Positions 36,627-48,064 of a DNA stretch of 64,000 nt are shown here, piece by piece. The stretch comes from Zonotrichia leucophrys gambelii (Eukaryota; Chordata; Aves; Passeriformes; Passerellidae). Under the pieces are notes generated by a model that saw nothing but the letters and a program-made list of their open reading frames with translations, was not told where the DNA came from and did not search any database. The stretch covers positions 70,456,631-70,520,630 of the forward strand of contig NC_088172.1 in assembly GCF_028769735.1 (NCBI RefSeq), in the 5' to 3' direction. Numbering within the stretch: the stretch's first letter is position 1; every line of letters begins with the position of its first letter. The position numbers were made by a program, and so were the translations under genes.

Positions 36627-38959
36627 AAACACTGCCGGGCTACGAGCACAGGAACATCGCGCGCTTCTGCCGAGAGCAGGATCACAGCAGCTGCTTCCGA
36701 GGGGATGCAGCCACTTGGCTCTAGGCAGAGGCAGCACATTTGGGGACACTGGAATTGTCAGGCCATGGCAGTTGAGCTGCCCAGTTTGGATGGGAGCCAG
36801 TATTTCACTGAAGAGTAATTTTGGTATTGAAGTACATATTTGGGTTTAAAAAATCCAACCAATCAACACTCATACAAAGTTGTGAAACTCTACTTGGTGT
36901 TGGCTTTGTCTTAAACAGTTTTCTGAAACTCTGAACACTGAAGGCAACAATAAAACCAAAGAAATTTTATTAAGCATTGAGAGTTCTTGGCCATATTGCA
37001 ACATAACAGGAAAAATAATTTTTCCCTCTGGAGGTTAAAGAAAATAGCTATCTGTCTAAACAGAAATTGCATACTGAAAGCGTAATTGACCTCAATTCTG
37101 GATACATTCCTTAAATCCATAATGGAGCTTGGAAAAACTCCCAAAGACTGGCAGTTTAGATTTCCTGAGCCTACCCATCATTTAAGATACTGGAGACAAG
37201 ACTCCGATTTTTGAAGACAACAGATCTCAGGATGTATGTTCTTAGACCTCAGTCTTCAGCATGAGTTTGCATCTGTGTTACTGAATTGATCATCACTGTT
37301 AAGGTTTCTAAGATAACTGTACAAAAATCCCAGAGGTCTGAACAAAAAGGGAATCTCCCAAAGAAGTGCTCAGATAATCTGAGAGATGCATTTCCATTTG
37401 GATGGGGCTGAGGATGGACTCTAGCACTGTTCCAAAACTGCCTTTTTCATACTAGCAGTGTGACAGCTGCACTGCAGAATAAGCACACAATTACTGAGAC
37501 TCTTAAAGAAAAGTGCAGCAATAATAGCTGGGATTCAGTTACCAAATGGTGTAAGACAGCATATCCTTCACTTCTGTACATGTGAGAAGGAATGTGGAGC
37601 ATTATTGTCCACTGCTTTCTTATATATTCTTATATATTCAAATAATTTAATCTTACTGTGATTTGAGAATGCCTTTTGCCAAAGTGAAACCATTACATTA
37701 GCTAGAAGAAAAATAACTATTGGCAGAAGTTATTGGATTATGTATCCAGATATCTTTATCATGCATGGTCTTCTACTTATTGAGTAGAACATTTAAAAGG
37801 TAATTCTGAACCACTACCAGGTTTTATTTCATTAATTCAACATCCCTACATACACTGCACATCCTTTTTTACCTGCATGTGGATAAAAATATAGTTTCTT
37901 ATTCCACAAGACACAGTAATTTTAATGAAAAAAGGTTTTGCATTCCAAAGGATGTTTTTTTACAATATCAAGGAAGGGATGGGAGATCAACATCTCAGAT
38001 GCCACACCCAGCAATGTTCACAATCCTAAAACATTTATGCTTTTTCAATATTTTATTATGCAGACAACTGAAGGCATGGGTGATACTGCCAGGTGGTTCC
38101 ACGCTTCAACACTGGCAACAGCTGTAGTAATTCAGAGCAAATTGAGTTTTTCTGGAAATATTCGCTGGTAATACTGTGAGATGACTCATGTTTGACCAAA
38201 CATTTTGTATTAATATTCATACAGATTCTCTTAGTGCTTCTTCAGCTCCTTTTCCCTTGAACTCTTGTTGTATATGTTCAATCCCTGATATCTAACTCAT
38301 CTGCTTTTGGGAAAGGAATTGCACTACAGACACTGAGAAGTCCCTAATAATGAAATTCTTCGAAGATGCTAAATGTGAGCTTTAGTCTATCTTCAGGAAT
38401 GTAAGCAAATTAGGCAATTTGATTGATTAGAATAATTTTTTTTAAGACAGCTTGAATGCATGAAGGTTAGCATTGCTTCTAGCAGCATCAAGACAGTTGT
38501 TTTTTCAAAGGCACAGGTTTCTAGTGCAGATGATATGTGGAATTTCTTTTAAGGTATTTTTCTAATTTGCACTATCTTGGTGTATCCAAAGTGTTTCTTG
38601 AAATTTATGATCCTTGGGAAAATACTGCCTGTTATTTATGCAGAGTGTGGAGCATGGAGTGCCCCTTTGTAGGGCTGACCAACAGGTGTTATAAGCCATG
38701 TAAGAGGTCCTGCTCAGTAGTAAGAGTGAGCTGATTGAAACATGTTTTATCCAACTGTGCAGCATGATCCCATTCAGGTCAGTCCCACTTTGCCTGCATT
38801 CCTCTTTCCCAGAAAAGAATCTGTGAAGTTTGGTGCATCCTTGTTCATTTCAGTCTCTTGACTGAAGGTTAAAACAGACATCTCATGCATTATCTTACCA
38901 AATATTTGCATTATTCTTAATGCTCAAAAAAGAGAAATACTGCTTTTCACAAAACCTAC
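36627..38959 (-). other. BIRC6: BIRC6 intron (with the LTR, spans 35686-38959)
   Basis: Intronic DNA between the exons at 35551-35685 and 38960-39148. Apart from the LTR at its left end I see only AT-rich unique sequence. The exon phases on either side match with no gap, so no coding exon is missing here. Confidence 0.9.
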
Positions 38960-39148
38960 CTCCTTAAAACACGGTGATGGATTTCTCATTTGTTCAAGCA
39001 TTGCCCACTTGACTGTGGCCTGTCGGATATTTCCATCGTATTCCCTGGAGCTCTGGGTACCGCTGGGAGTGCCTCGCGATCGCTCGTAGCCTGGTTCGTT
39101 GAAGTACGGTTCTGCCACCAGTATTAGGGACTGCACAGACACCAACAC
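38960..39148 (-). CDS. BIRC6: BIRC6 exon, C-terminal part of the UBC domain
   Basis: This 189-nt exon (63 codons, phase 0-0) is flanked by TTACCAG|GTG and AAGGAG|GTAGGT. It opens [20 protein letters not shown], the helix that follows the active-site region in E2 enzymes (the LLSIQSLL...P.N.P pattern), and runs through [20 protein letters not shown] to FKE. The Ser/Gly-rich loop with SRGTPSG is a BIRC6-specific insertion compared with small E2s. The reading is continuous with exons on both sides. Confidence 0.97.
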
Positions 39149-39666
39149 CTGGTAAGAGAAGAAATCAAATATTCAAATTGTGCTGTCAAAGTATTCTTAC
39201 AAATATACAAAGCTCCTCTTACTTTACAAGCAAAACCATTTCTGTGGCAAAGTACTGCCATTTGTGACACAGGCTAGGTGCAAGCAGGAACATCCACGCT
39301 TTCAAACCTAAACTGTCACTACACACAAAAACCACCGAGTCCTGTGGCTCTGTGTTTAGCTCAAACACTGAGAAAATGACAAATGTAACTTAAAACCCTA
39401 CAAAGCAAACATACAGATATAAAAAAATGAAAGTATTTAAAGGAAGAGATGTCTGATTGTGCCCCTTTGCAAAAGAAAATGTATTTGTCAGCTTCTCAAT
39501 CAACAATTTTGATTTTTTTCCCTATGGCTGAGCTTGCTAATTCCTGTAATTCTGAACTAGATGGGAAAAAACCAAAGGAGGTAAAATGCCACATGAACCA
39601 CTGAAATCCTCATCTACATAATCTCCCATTTTTTCTTTTAAATGAATGTTTGTAGCCCTTTAGTTT

Positions 39667-39714
39667 CAGATTTTACAAACAATACTGTGTCAGATTTTAC
39701 AAACAATACTGTGT
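39667..39714. repeat. Perfect tandem duplication, 24 bp x 2
   Basis: The unit CAGATTTTACAAACAATACT plus GTGT occurs twice back to back with no mismatch (39667-39690 and 39691-39714). It lies in a BIRC6 intron. Absence of divergence suggests a recent replication-slippage event. Confidence 0.95.
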
Positions 39715-41573
39715 CATATATCAATAAAACAAAACCTTAGTATATTTTTAAGATAAGGAAAAAAATGTTTTCAATACTATATGAACAAAGCACCAACTAT
39801 TCAGTAATTCAGAAATAACAACTTTCCTGCTTTCTATTTTACTATCCAGCACATGTGTGAATAGATTTTTACATATATTCAAGGCAATTAACTATTTACT
39901 CAGCCATTCCTAATAAACCCCAAAGAATTAAACAGATACATAAGGCTCTTAGGTATCCAAATGTAGATGTACTGCATATTCATGATTTGAAGGCTTGCTA
40001 GTTTTTCCAATATTAAAGTTTATCCCTGTCAATTTGGTTTTTTTACTACATGAAGGGCAAGGTTTTCTTATGTACTTAGGACCAAGTCCACCAGCAACAA
40101 TTTTAGGGATTTCAGCTCTGTGACACAAACTTCCAGAACTGTAAAGAATTCAACCAAGATGATTGGAACACTTATATTTTCTCACTTAGTGAAAAGCTGA
40201 GGATATTTTGCAGACCTAGGAATGGCATTTCCAGCACTGGGCATACTTAGGTGCAGATACCCAGATGTCAGGGCAGCTGTTTTTGGAACTGACTCTCCTC
40301 CCAGTCTAGGTACAACTCAGGGCTTTAAAACATCCCCTAATTTGTGAATTTTGATGTGGAAGACAAGAGCTCTTATTTTTCTTGGTGGAAGCAGAATGTA
40401 CAGCTCACATCAGACAGATGCCATGCCAGCAGCAATCCAAACTCTGACTCCTTTGCAGGCAGTGCCCTGGCATCCACAGCTGTGCTCTGCGCTCAGGCGT
40501 GGCACTCTTCTGGAGTTTCTCCTGCAGCAAAGGGGGCACAGGAGTGTTCCAGCTTCCCATCTTCTCTGTGATGGTTCCTCACTCCACAGACACAATGCCA
40601 GATCAGTAACTCCTATCAAAGCAGCAGTCCAAGAGCCAGCTGAATGACACAGGCTACCCTCACTCCCACCAGCACCTCACAGGAACACGGCCTCACTCCT
40701 TTAGATGCCATGGCACTTAGCCCTTGTGTGGTGGCTGTGCTTTCATTACAGCACAGACTGGCAGTCTAGGGCAGCCATGTCTCTATCTTGGACTGGACAT
40801 GCAGCTGTGCAGTGGGAGATATGAACCAACCTCCCCTGTTGGGCTGAGAGGGAAAATTAACCAGGTTTTTCTGTTTCTCAGGCAGGTGCCCCAGGTAGCT
40901 GCTGGTACCATGTGCACCATCATCACAGTCTCCTGTACCCTGCCCTGCACTCAACTAGAAGCAGCCACAATTATTTAGTGTTAAACCTTAAGACATAGGT
41001 AAATGTATTAAAATGTACAGAATGCACCTCACAGATCAGGTTTCATCAAGCAAATGGCCACATAGCTACCAAAAAAGGCAGAATATTAATGTAGATGTGC
41101 TAAGTCATGGTAGAGTGACTTCAGGGCCAAGGCTTTGAGTATGAAAGGTGATCTCTATGGCTTTTACATGTCTCTGGAAGAATAGGCTTTTGCTTTTCAA
41201 AAATGTTCTATTTTGGATATTCATATCTTTTCAAAGTAGCTATGGTGGAGAAATTTCACACTGCAGCATTTTACTTCCTGGGCCTGAATAAGCAGTCAAT
41301 ACTTTCAATTATAACTGTAATGAATGAGAAACTATACACCAATCTTCTAGTTTTGCTGGGTAATAAAAATTAATTTCTGAAGTATTTTGGGTGGTCTGAT
41401 GATAGTTCAATCTCTGAGCCAGAAAAAACATGTAGTGCTTAATTCTTTCCAAGCAATTTATTTAGTCCTACAGCTGTTTTCTATTTCATAGTTGTAAAGT
41501 GTTTTTCTACCAATATGGTAGGGATGGGACTTCTTCCAACAGTTTCCTTACTATTCTCAAAATGAAACACTGA

Positions 41574-41625
41574 AAGAAAGCTTTAAATTATAAACTTCTA
41601 AGAAAGCTTTAAATTATAAACTTCT
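41574..41625. repeat. Perfect tandem duplication, 26 bp x 2
   Basis: The unit AAGAAAGCTTTAAATTATAA plus ACTTCT is repeated exactly (41574-41599 and 41600-41625). It is intronic in BIRC6, and the perfect identity suggests a young duplication. Confidence 0.95.
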
Positions 41626-43273
41626 ATGCTGCATGTGATTTCTAACTATCAAATCTAACATTTTAATGTAAGAAAAAGAACTTTGGTGAAAATAAGACTT
41701 CCTTCTACACTGATTTTACACTTGAAGTTCAAAATTGCAGTTCATCTCTTGATTAAGAATTTGGATCTTGGGAGACTTGCACTCATTAAGGATACCTATC
41801 CCAACATGATCCTCTCTCTAGCTGATCTTGAAGCTGAGTGGGAGATTTGCCTGGAAATTCCCTTGATTGTCCTGCCTTTCAAAGATGGGAGCTAATGGCT
41901 TTGCAGTGGTACGAGCTGGCTCCCTCAGCTCCCCTGGACTCATGGGGATTGGTTCCATGGACATGTGGGTCCAAGCACCTTCAATACTGTTCCTCTACTG
42001 TGGGTAATTCCTCATTCTCACCAACCTCCCTAGTGAGGGCTCAGGGACAAGGCAAAGCAAGTCTTACCCCTAAGAGTGAGGCAGAGGTGACCTCTGCCTT
42101 TTCCACGCCCTTGCCAATATGTTTCCTTCCCCTCTGAGCAGCTGGAGAGCCTAAGGAAAGTGTGTTCTTTTGCTGCTGCCATACTTATGAAAAGCTCTTC
42201 ATGTTTGTCTTCTTAACCCTCAACATTTTCAGTGCCATCTGAGCTTTAGTTTCCCTCATTGCTCTCCTGAATGTTTGGTCAATATCCTTTTATTTTGCAT
42301 AAGCAGCCACCCCCTCCTTCCACCTTTTCTTGCTTCTCCTGGCAGCTGAGCTTAGGCAAGAGCTCTTGTTTACCCATGCTGGCCCTCTGCCTCGCTCGCC
42401 TGACTTCCACACAATGGAAACAGACCATTCTTGAACTGATAAAGTAGGAGACTGATAAATCTGCTCTCCAAGGCCAAATCCTGAACAAGCTGAAACCTGT
42501 TCTGCTGAAGGCAGGAATTCTATTATGCTGAAGCTGTGCAGTCTTCTAGGATTTGGAACAGAAATTGTACCTTGTGCTACATAACAATTACTCCAAACTC
42601 GGAATAAATTCAGTAACTGCCATAGGAAAGAAGCCATTGCAAGCTTTACTTTTACTTAATGTCTTTGCTTGTGAGTCAGTGCATGTCTGGGAAATAAAGC
42701 TGAAAATTATAAGGACTGCATGCCCTAATAAATTCTGCTCTAATGTAACACTAATTGTTATTGAATACAGCATAGCTGCACTTGCATTCCCTTCATCTTT
42801 TTTCCTCTACTCAGCTCACCTGCACACTTAGGAGGAGGAAGGCTACAGTCTGCACTTGTACTTCACTTTCTCATCTCTCAGTGTGGAGCCTCTTTTGTCT
42901 TCACCATAAAAAGTTTGTGATAAATCCATGAGATAGTCATTTCCTAGTAATTTTTTTTTTAATTTTTGAAAATAAAATAAACTATTTGAAATCATCTGGG
43001 CAGAGCTGGTGCAGGAATAAGCTGCACACATGAACAGCTGCTCTTCAAGACCAGATCAACAGAAATACTCATTAGAAAGAGCATTCTGAAGAACCTTTCT
43101 CCTCAGCAGTGTTCCTTTCCAAGAGTTCCAAGGACATTTTCTGGACTTTTGTCTTATTTATGCTTATTTGAAGATTAGTCTGGTTTAAATGGTCTAGAAA
43201 AGGAATCTTTAGGACTAAGAGACAACTTACTACTCCTAAATGACATTTAGAAGAGAAAGAAGAAATTGCTCAC

Positions 43274-43351
43274 CTGCAAAAAACTTGATGTTTGGGGATT
43301 CCATTTCTCTTCTGGTCTCCCATGCCATGTGTTAAGTATGCTTAAGCACAC
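43274..43351 (-). CDS. BIRC6: BIRC6 exon with the catalytic cysteine of the UBC domain
   Basis: This 78-nt exon has 26 codons in phase 0-0. Its acceptor is TTTCAG|GTGTGC and its donor TTGCAG|GTGAGC. The translation starts [20 protein letters not shown] and ends TSSFLQ. The second residue, Cys (codon at 43348-43346), occupies the position of the E2 active-site cysteine. It follows the NPN (HPN-like) motif coded by the previous exon and precedes the conserved Trp of E2 folds. BIRC6 uses this thioester to ubiquitinate caspases, SMAC, HTRA2 and LC3 with UBA6 as its E1. The catalytic residue is intact. Confidence 0.97.
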
Positions 43352-44664
43352 CTGAAAAAGTGACATTATTAATACCACAGACAAATATGATGACAAAATT
43401 GCTCTGCATGGACAGAATGTTGGCATTACATTAATTTTTTTTACAAACTTTTTTACAACAGCATTTTAAAAAACAAATTTCCTATCACATTTTCCTTTAA
43501 AAAACAAGTTTCCTATCACAGAATCAATGAGGTTGGAAAAGACCTCAGGGATCATTGAGTCCAATCTGTGATGGAACAAGTCCATGTCAACCAGACCAGG
43601 GCACTGAGTGCCAGGTCCAGTCTTTGCTTTAAACACCTCCAGGGTTGGTCAGTGACTCCACCACCTTTCCTGGGCAGCCCAATCCCAAGTCTAAACGTCC
43701 TTTCTGTGGGCAAATTCCTCCTAATGTCCAACCGAAGACTCTCCTAGCACAGCTTAAGACCATGAGACTATTTTGAAAGGAAAACATAAAAATAATGTGG
43801 ATAACAAGAACAGCATGCTAATAAATAAATAAGACAAGGCAGATTGCTTTTCCTCACAGGAAACCTATGGATTCTAGTGGTTCCAAAAAAAAAATTATGA
43901 ATATTATCCAATTCTCTACCTTCTGCTTTAAATACTGTTATAAAACCTGTAATTGTGTGTTTTGAAGACAATCATTCTGCTTAAGCATGTAAAAGGTGGT
44001 TTCTGTCTCACATTCTACCAAGAAATTTGAATTATTCTTTAACTTTTGTGACTGATCTGAATGTCAGGGAAGTTTATAGTGTTCTTGAATCTTATTGTGA
44101 AATGGAAAAATCCACGACAGGGAAAACAAAGAGACAAAATGAACAGAAGAAACTTAGAGGCAAGTATTTTCCAAGACTTAAAATTAGACAAAGAAAATTG
44201 GAGATAAAGTCTCCACTAGGAATTATATTCTGTGTCCACATTAATAGAAAACAAATGGAGAAGAAGAGACAAAGCACTCAGCAAACCTTCAGCTGCAGCT
44301 GATATGACCCATACTCTGTCCATGGAAAGGGCATTTCAGCTAGCCAAAACAGATTTCTGACTGGTTCATTTAGCAGAAAATGTTGGAAAAGAACATTTTT
44401 CTCAGTCAAAAGTACTTGCTTTTTTGGTCCAATCCAACTCATAAAGGCTGGATCTCCAAAAATCTGCAAGACTATTTAGAAAGGAGGTAATTCCCACTTG
44501 AAACTGGCAAATCCCTCTTCATATAATTCTGAAGACTGGTATTAACCACAGAGCTTCCTCCTGTACATCGGGAGTGGCTGATCCATAATTCGATCACAAA
44601 AGGAAACAATTTTCATCAGTTTCACTTCCTTTTTACATCTAACACAGGATCCCAGCTGACTTAC
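43352..44664 (-). other. BIRC6: BIRC6 intron
   Basis: A 1.3-kb intron within the UBC-coding region, containing a CR1 copy close to its 5'-exon-distal end (43516-43768). The remaining part is AT-rich with no further feature. Open frames such as 44027-44302 are chance or shadow frames. Confidence 0.9.
43516..43768 (-). mobile_element. CR1 LINE fragment in a BIRC6 intron
   Basis: On the plus strand it opens with the inverted CR1 end ATCACAGAATCAATGAGGTT followed by GGAAAAGACCTC. It continues with CACCTCCAGGG, GACTCCACCACCTTTCCTGG, GCAGCCCAAT and AATGTCCAACCG. These are the ordered blocks of a CR1 subfamily of the type with 'fresh' 3' ends in passerines. The copy is about 250 bp and carries no ORF. 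Just left of it, a sequence ending TTTCCTATCACA is present twice (43477-43490 region and 43508-43520), probably a local duplication. Confidence 0.85.
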
Positions 44665-44826
44665 CTTGCCATCATTGTAGAGGTTTGGATTAAATCTCAC
44701 ACTGTGGCCTCCAGTTGTTTCCAGATTGACAAGTGGAGGGGAATTTGGATAGTCTTGTGGGAAATACACATCAAATTCAAAGCAACCATTTGCGTATGGG
44801 GTGTCTGCAGGACCAGTAATGAGAAC
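44665..44826 (-). CDS. BIRC6: BIRC6 exon, UBC domain core with NPN motif
   Basis: This 162-nt exon (54 codons, phase 0-0) has acceptor TGGTAG|GTTCTC and donor GGCAAG|GTAAGT. It starts [20 protein letters not shown]. It carries the classic E2 beta-sheet motif [13 protein letters not shown] and then [13 protein letters not shown], in which NPN stands where most E2 enzymes have HPN, about ten residues before the catalytic Cys. Both motifs are intact. The next exon begins with the Val-Cys of the active site. Confidence 0.97.
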
Positions 44827-45507
44827 CTACCAGCATTAAAAAGAGAGAAAGAAAAAAAAAAGAGAATTTAAAATCCCCACCTTTGTATCTATCACACAGT
44901 TGAGATTTTGTAAGTTATATGAAGTATTTTATTTCCACCTGCTGTGTAGCAGGAATTATTATTAGATCTCATAATCACACACAGGCTGCTGGTCTGTTCG
45001 TTCTGATAATGTGGGTAAGCAAAGCCCTCTGTGAACACTCATTTCTCCAGATTCCAAATGGAAAGCAAGACAGAAGGAGCTGAAAACTCTTTCCTATTGG
45101 ATGCCATTAACAGAATGGTTTTTCCAAAATACAGGTCCAGAGGCACTTAGTGTACTTCTCCATACCTACTGCCTGCAACTTCAATGGTCACATGCGAAGA
45201 TATGTTTGGAACATAATGGAGCAACAGCACTAAACTTTTCCCTTTTGAATAGCTGAAAAAGAATGAATCCTGTTCTGTGAAGACTCCTTGGCCAACAGAG
45301 CACTCCTGGGGCAGATGGGCTCTCCCTGTCCCTGCCAAGCTGCTGAGACATCAGACTCAGACTCAAATACTACCAATTCCATTAATGCCTGGACAGCAAT
45401 TAAAGTGGATGTGAAATATTTCTGATTTTCCCTAAGATTTCAGGCACCTTCCTGAACACTTCTCTGCCAAGCTGAAGAGAGAACTAAACCCAGCTTTGCT
45501 TCCTTAC
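44827..45507 (-). other. BIRC6: BIRC6 intron
   Basis: A 680-bp intron, partly A-rich next to the acceptor side. No other feature is seen; the two overlapping minus-strand ORFs at 45147-45366 are unrelated to BIRC6. Confidence 0.9.
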
Positions 45508-45725
45508 CTTCATTATGTCGAGCCTCTCCTCGTCACAGCGCACGAAGACGCTGGAGGAGGAGGAGAGTGGCAGGGAGGTCGACAGAGTCACGGCTTCCTG
45601 CGCCAGCCGCCGGGCCCTGGCCGCGCTGTTGGCGTCGCTCGCGTTCTTCACCTGAGACATGTAGTGGTAGTTCACTTTAAACACCAGCTTGCCATCGTCA
45701 TCTTCGGAAACCATTTCAAATGTAT
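45508..45725 (-). CDS. BIRC6: BIRC6 exon, N-terminal part of the UBC domain
   Basis: This 218-nt exon starts with two bases (AT) that complete an Asp codon from the upstream exon and ends in phase 0 at ATGAAG|GTAAGG. It reads TFEMVSEDDDGKLVFKVNYH, later SAARARRLAQEAVTLSTSLP, then a poly-Ser run (LSSSSSVFVR) and CDEERLDIMK. The Arg-rich helix followed by the Ser run and the first E2 strand is characteristic of BIRC6. The acceptor is TCATCCAG. The exon is GC-richer than its surroundings, which explains the plus-strand shadow frame at 45496-45783. Confidence 0.96.
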
Positions 45726-46962
45726 CTGGATGAGAAGGAAATTTTCATGTGTCAGGAAAGGAGGGAAGTTTGTAGGGGATTAGTCTTGGATAAAGATTAT
45801 GAGCATTAAAATTAAAAAAAGGAAAATTTAATTTGCTTCACAATAACTCAGAAAACACTTTTTTTTTTTTTTTGCATTAACAGTGATCACAGAAACCAAA
45901 GCATTAACAGTGCTAGGCTGAAACAATTTCTGCAGCTAATTTACAAACTTTTATATGCAACTTGTCAAATATACACCACTCCCAATCTGGAAAGCTACCA
46001 GCTATTCCCAACCAGGAACATGATGATACTGACAAATACATAACAATGCTAATAATGGAACCCTTGTGAAGCCAAGTGCCAGTGGTATTTACTTGTGTGC
46101 TGGTGGCAATGTTATTGAGGAGCCATGAAAAACTACACTAGAGCTGGTTTTCTTTAATCACTTGCTACACAAAATCTGTAGCACAGCTGCCAGAGGGAAA
46201 AGCTCTCACTTCCTACAAACCTTCATAGCTCCTATTCTTGGCATACGCTCCACAAACATTTGTGAGGAAAACCTCTTGCAAATACAACAGCAAAGAAATG
46301 TGACTGCAAATGCTGTCACTGCAATGCAAAAAATACTCAGTGAGAATGTTTTTGCAATAGTTTTATAGCTCCTTTTTGGATAAGATACTATTAGTTCTTT
46401 ATGAATTTTTTTGGTAACACATTCCTTTTAGGACCAATTCCCATCACATTTTCCAAATGCAATACACTGCACTTCTTGAAAAGACACAATTACCTTTATT
46501 GCAGCTTCATCTAAAAACACATTTTGATTTGAATTATTTTCTATTTTAAAAGTAACATATATGAGCTTTATATACTTTATATATAGATATATAAATAAAT
46601 AAATATATAAAGCTCATATATGAGCTTTAAAAAAATCAAACATTTCAATGTAATTTGAGAACTGAAAGACTCAAAAAAATCATTACTGTAATGAAAATAT
46701 GAACACCATCACATCACTGAATTCATCTGGTCCCTTGAATTACCTTAATGCATGCTTAAAAAATTTCTTATTAGTTCAAAGAGTGCATGAGTTGGTAACC
46801 TGAGAATATGGATGTACAATTTTCCTCATATGAAAATTATCAGTGGTCACATATGCAAGACAGTTGTTAATTTTTAAAATAATAAAGGATTCTGTTCCAC
46901 ACAACACACCGTTCTTCAGTGTCTGCTTTCTGAAACACACACGTTCACACTTCTCAACCTAC
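45726..46962 (-). other. BIRC6: BIRC6 intron with an AT-rich inverted repeat
   Basis: A 1.24-kb intron. It contains a poly-T tract at about 45858-45873 and the palindromic cluster at 46557-46628 annotated separately. No missing exon is needed, because the flanking phases (one base left over, two bases at the start) match. Confidence 0.9.
46557..46628. repeat. AT-rich inverted repeat and palindrome cluster
   Basis: ATATATGAGCTTTATATA (46557-46574) is the exact reverse complement of TATATAAAGCTCATATAT (46604-46621), separated by a 29-nt AT-rich spacer. The right arm overlaps a perfect 20-bp palindrome AAAGCTCATATATGAGCTTT (46609-46628). The motif ATATATGAGCTTT is also present as a direct repeat. 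The sequence can fold into alternative hairpins. Confidence 0.95.
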
Positions 46963-47073
46963 CAAACTGGAGTTTCTTCATGACAGCCACATACTTCTCT
47001 TCAAGGGATCGTAAAACAGACAAAGGCTTGGGCTTCACAGCAGCCTTTTTGGAGTATTCAGCCATCTTCTTTT
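46963..47073 (-). CDS. BIRC6: BIRC6 exon upstream of the UBC domain
   Basis: This 111-nt exon, between ACAACAG|AAAAG and CAGTTTG|GTAGGT, begins with AA (completing a Glu codon) and ends with a G that starts an Asp codon. It encodes KKMAEYSKKAAVKPKPLSVL followed by RSLEEKYVAVMKKLQF, a Lys-rich helical linker conserved in vertebrate BIRC6. A competing AG four bases inside (AAAAG|AAG) would break the reading phase, so the outer acceptor is used. Confidence 0.95.
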
Positions 47074-47918
47074 CTGTTGTGTAAAATGTGATTATTTGTA
47101 ATTAGCTATGTAATTCCAAGAAAAGCACAGCAAATGTTGCCATTTTATGGTTACACTCTTCCATAGACATATCTCAAAATTGGGCATCACTTAGGTTATA
47201 CAAATCTCTTTCTCACTACTGTATACCATTATCTGAGCAGCTTGGAGTAAATAAAGATCATAATCTCAGTTTAGAAATAAGTCATGACTGCTGCTGCTTC
47301 TTTGAATAATCTTTTGTTGTTTCTTTTAATTTTTTTTTTTTAAATTTCAAATAGGAAGTATGACATATGCTTGTGTGGATGGCAATTCCCACATGCGTTC
47401 CTGGACTCTCCAAAATCAGGAGCTGATTATACATACCTTTATAAAATGCACTCCCCTGATTCAGCTACTTAATCTTTAGTTTATATTACTAGACAACCAG
47501 ATGGTCTTTTGAGATTCAACCCATGTTTCAGATTTTAGTTCTGCATTCATCTACTTCATAGTTAATCCAATTAAGAAGATTTAGTTTCAACAGAAAAGTT
47601 TTATTACTAAAGGTCCTGTATGTTGTTTTCTTCCAAGAAAAATAATAATAAAAAATGGTGCTACATAATTGTGCAGAAAGCTGTTAGGTGTCCTCTAACT
47701 TACTTGAATTATTCTGTTTCCTTCATCAAAACACTTAAAACTTCAACAAGGTTCCAACCACTTTTGAAAATGCAGTCAGCAGCTGGGGACAGGAGGGAAG
47801 TGTTTTGCCTTGCCTTTAAGCTGAGTTATGAGTTATGTAAGTATAAGTAAAGCCATATAAGTAAATGGCTGCACAACAGGCAAACAGCAGCAGCACTTAC
47901 AGGAGTGTGTGTGCTCAC
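47074..47918 (-). other. BIRC6: BIRC6 intron
   Basis: An 845-bp AT-rich intron with a poly-T run at about 47331-47340. No other feature is recognised. Confidence 0.9.
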
Positions 47919-48064
47919 CTTGGTTTGCCTGGCGCAGGCTGGTGGTGGCAGCATAAACGATCTCTGCGGTCTTTTGGATGTCTGGCACCAGCAGGGTCAG
48001 TCCCTCTGGCTCCTGATCAGAGCTGTCTGGTTTTACTCCTGCTTTAGCCTTGTCTTTTTTAGAC
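47919..48064 (-). CDS. BIRC6: BIRC6 exon, linker before the E2 region
   Basis: This 146-nt exon is bounded by CATGCAG|GTCT and AACCAAG|GTGAGC. Its first G completes an Arg codon and its last G begins a Glu codon. Between them are 48 codons: SKKDKAKAGVKPDSSDQEPE, then GLTLLVPDIQKTAEIVYAAT, then TSLRQANQ. The block GLTLLVPDIQKTAEIVYAAT is a hallmark of BIRC6. The first part is charged and more variable between species. Confidence 0.96.

Larger units (their letters stand above)
39149..43273 (-). other. BIRC6: BIRC6 intron
   Basis: This 4.1-kb intron lies inside the UBC-coding region. Two short tandem duplications (39667-39714 and 41574-41625) are present. A GC-richer patch at about 40400-40980 has overlapping ORFs on both strands but no match that I recognise. 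Reading frame continuity between the flanking exons rules out a missing constitutive exon. Confidence 0.9.
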
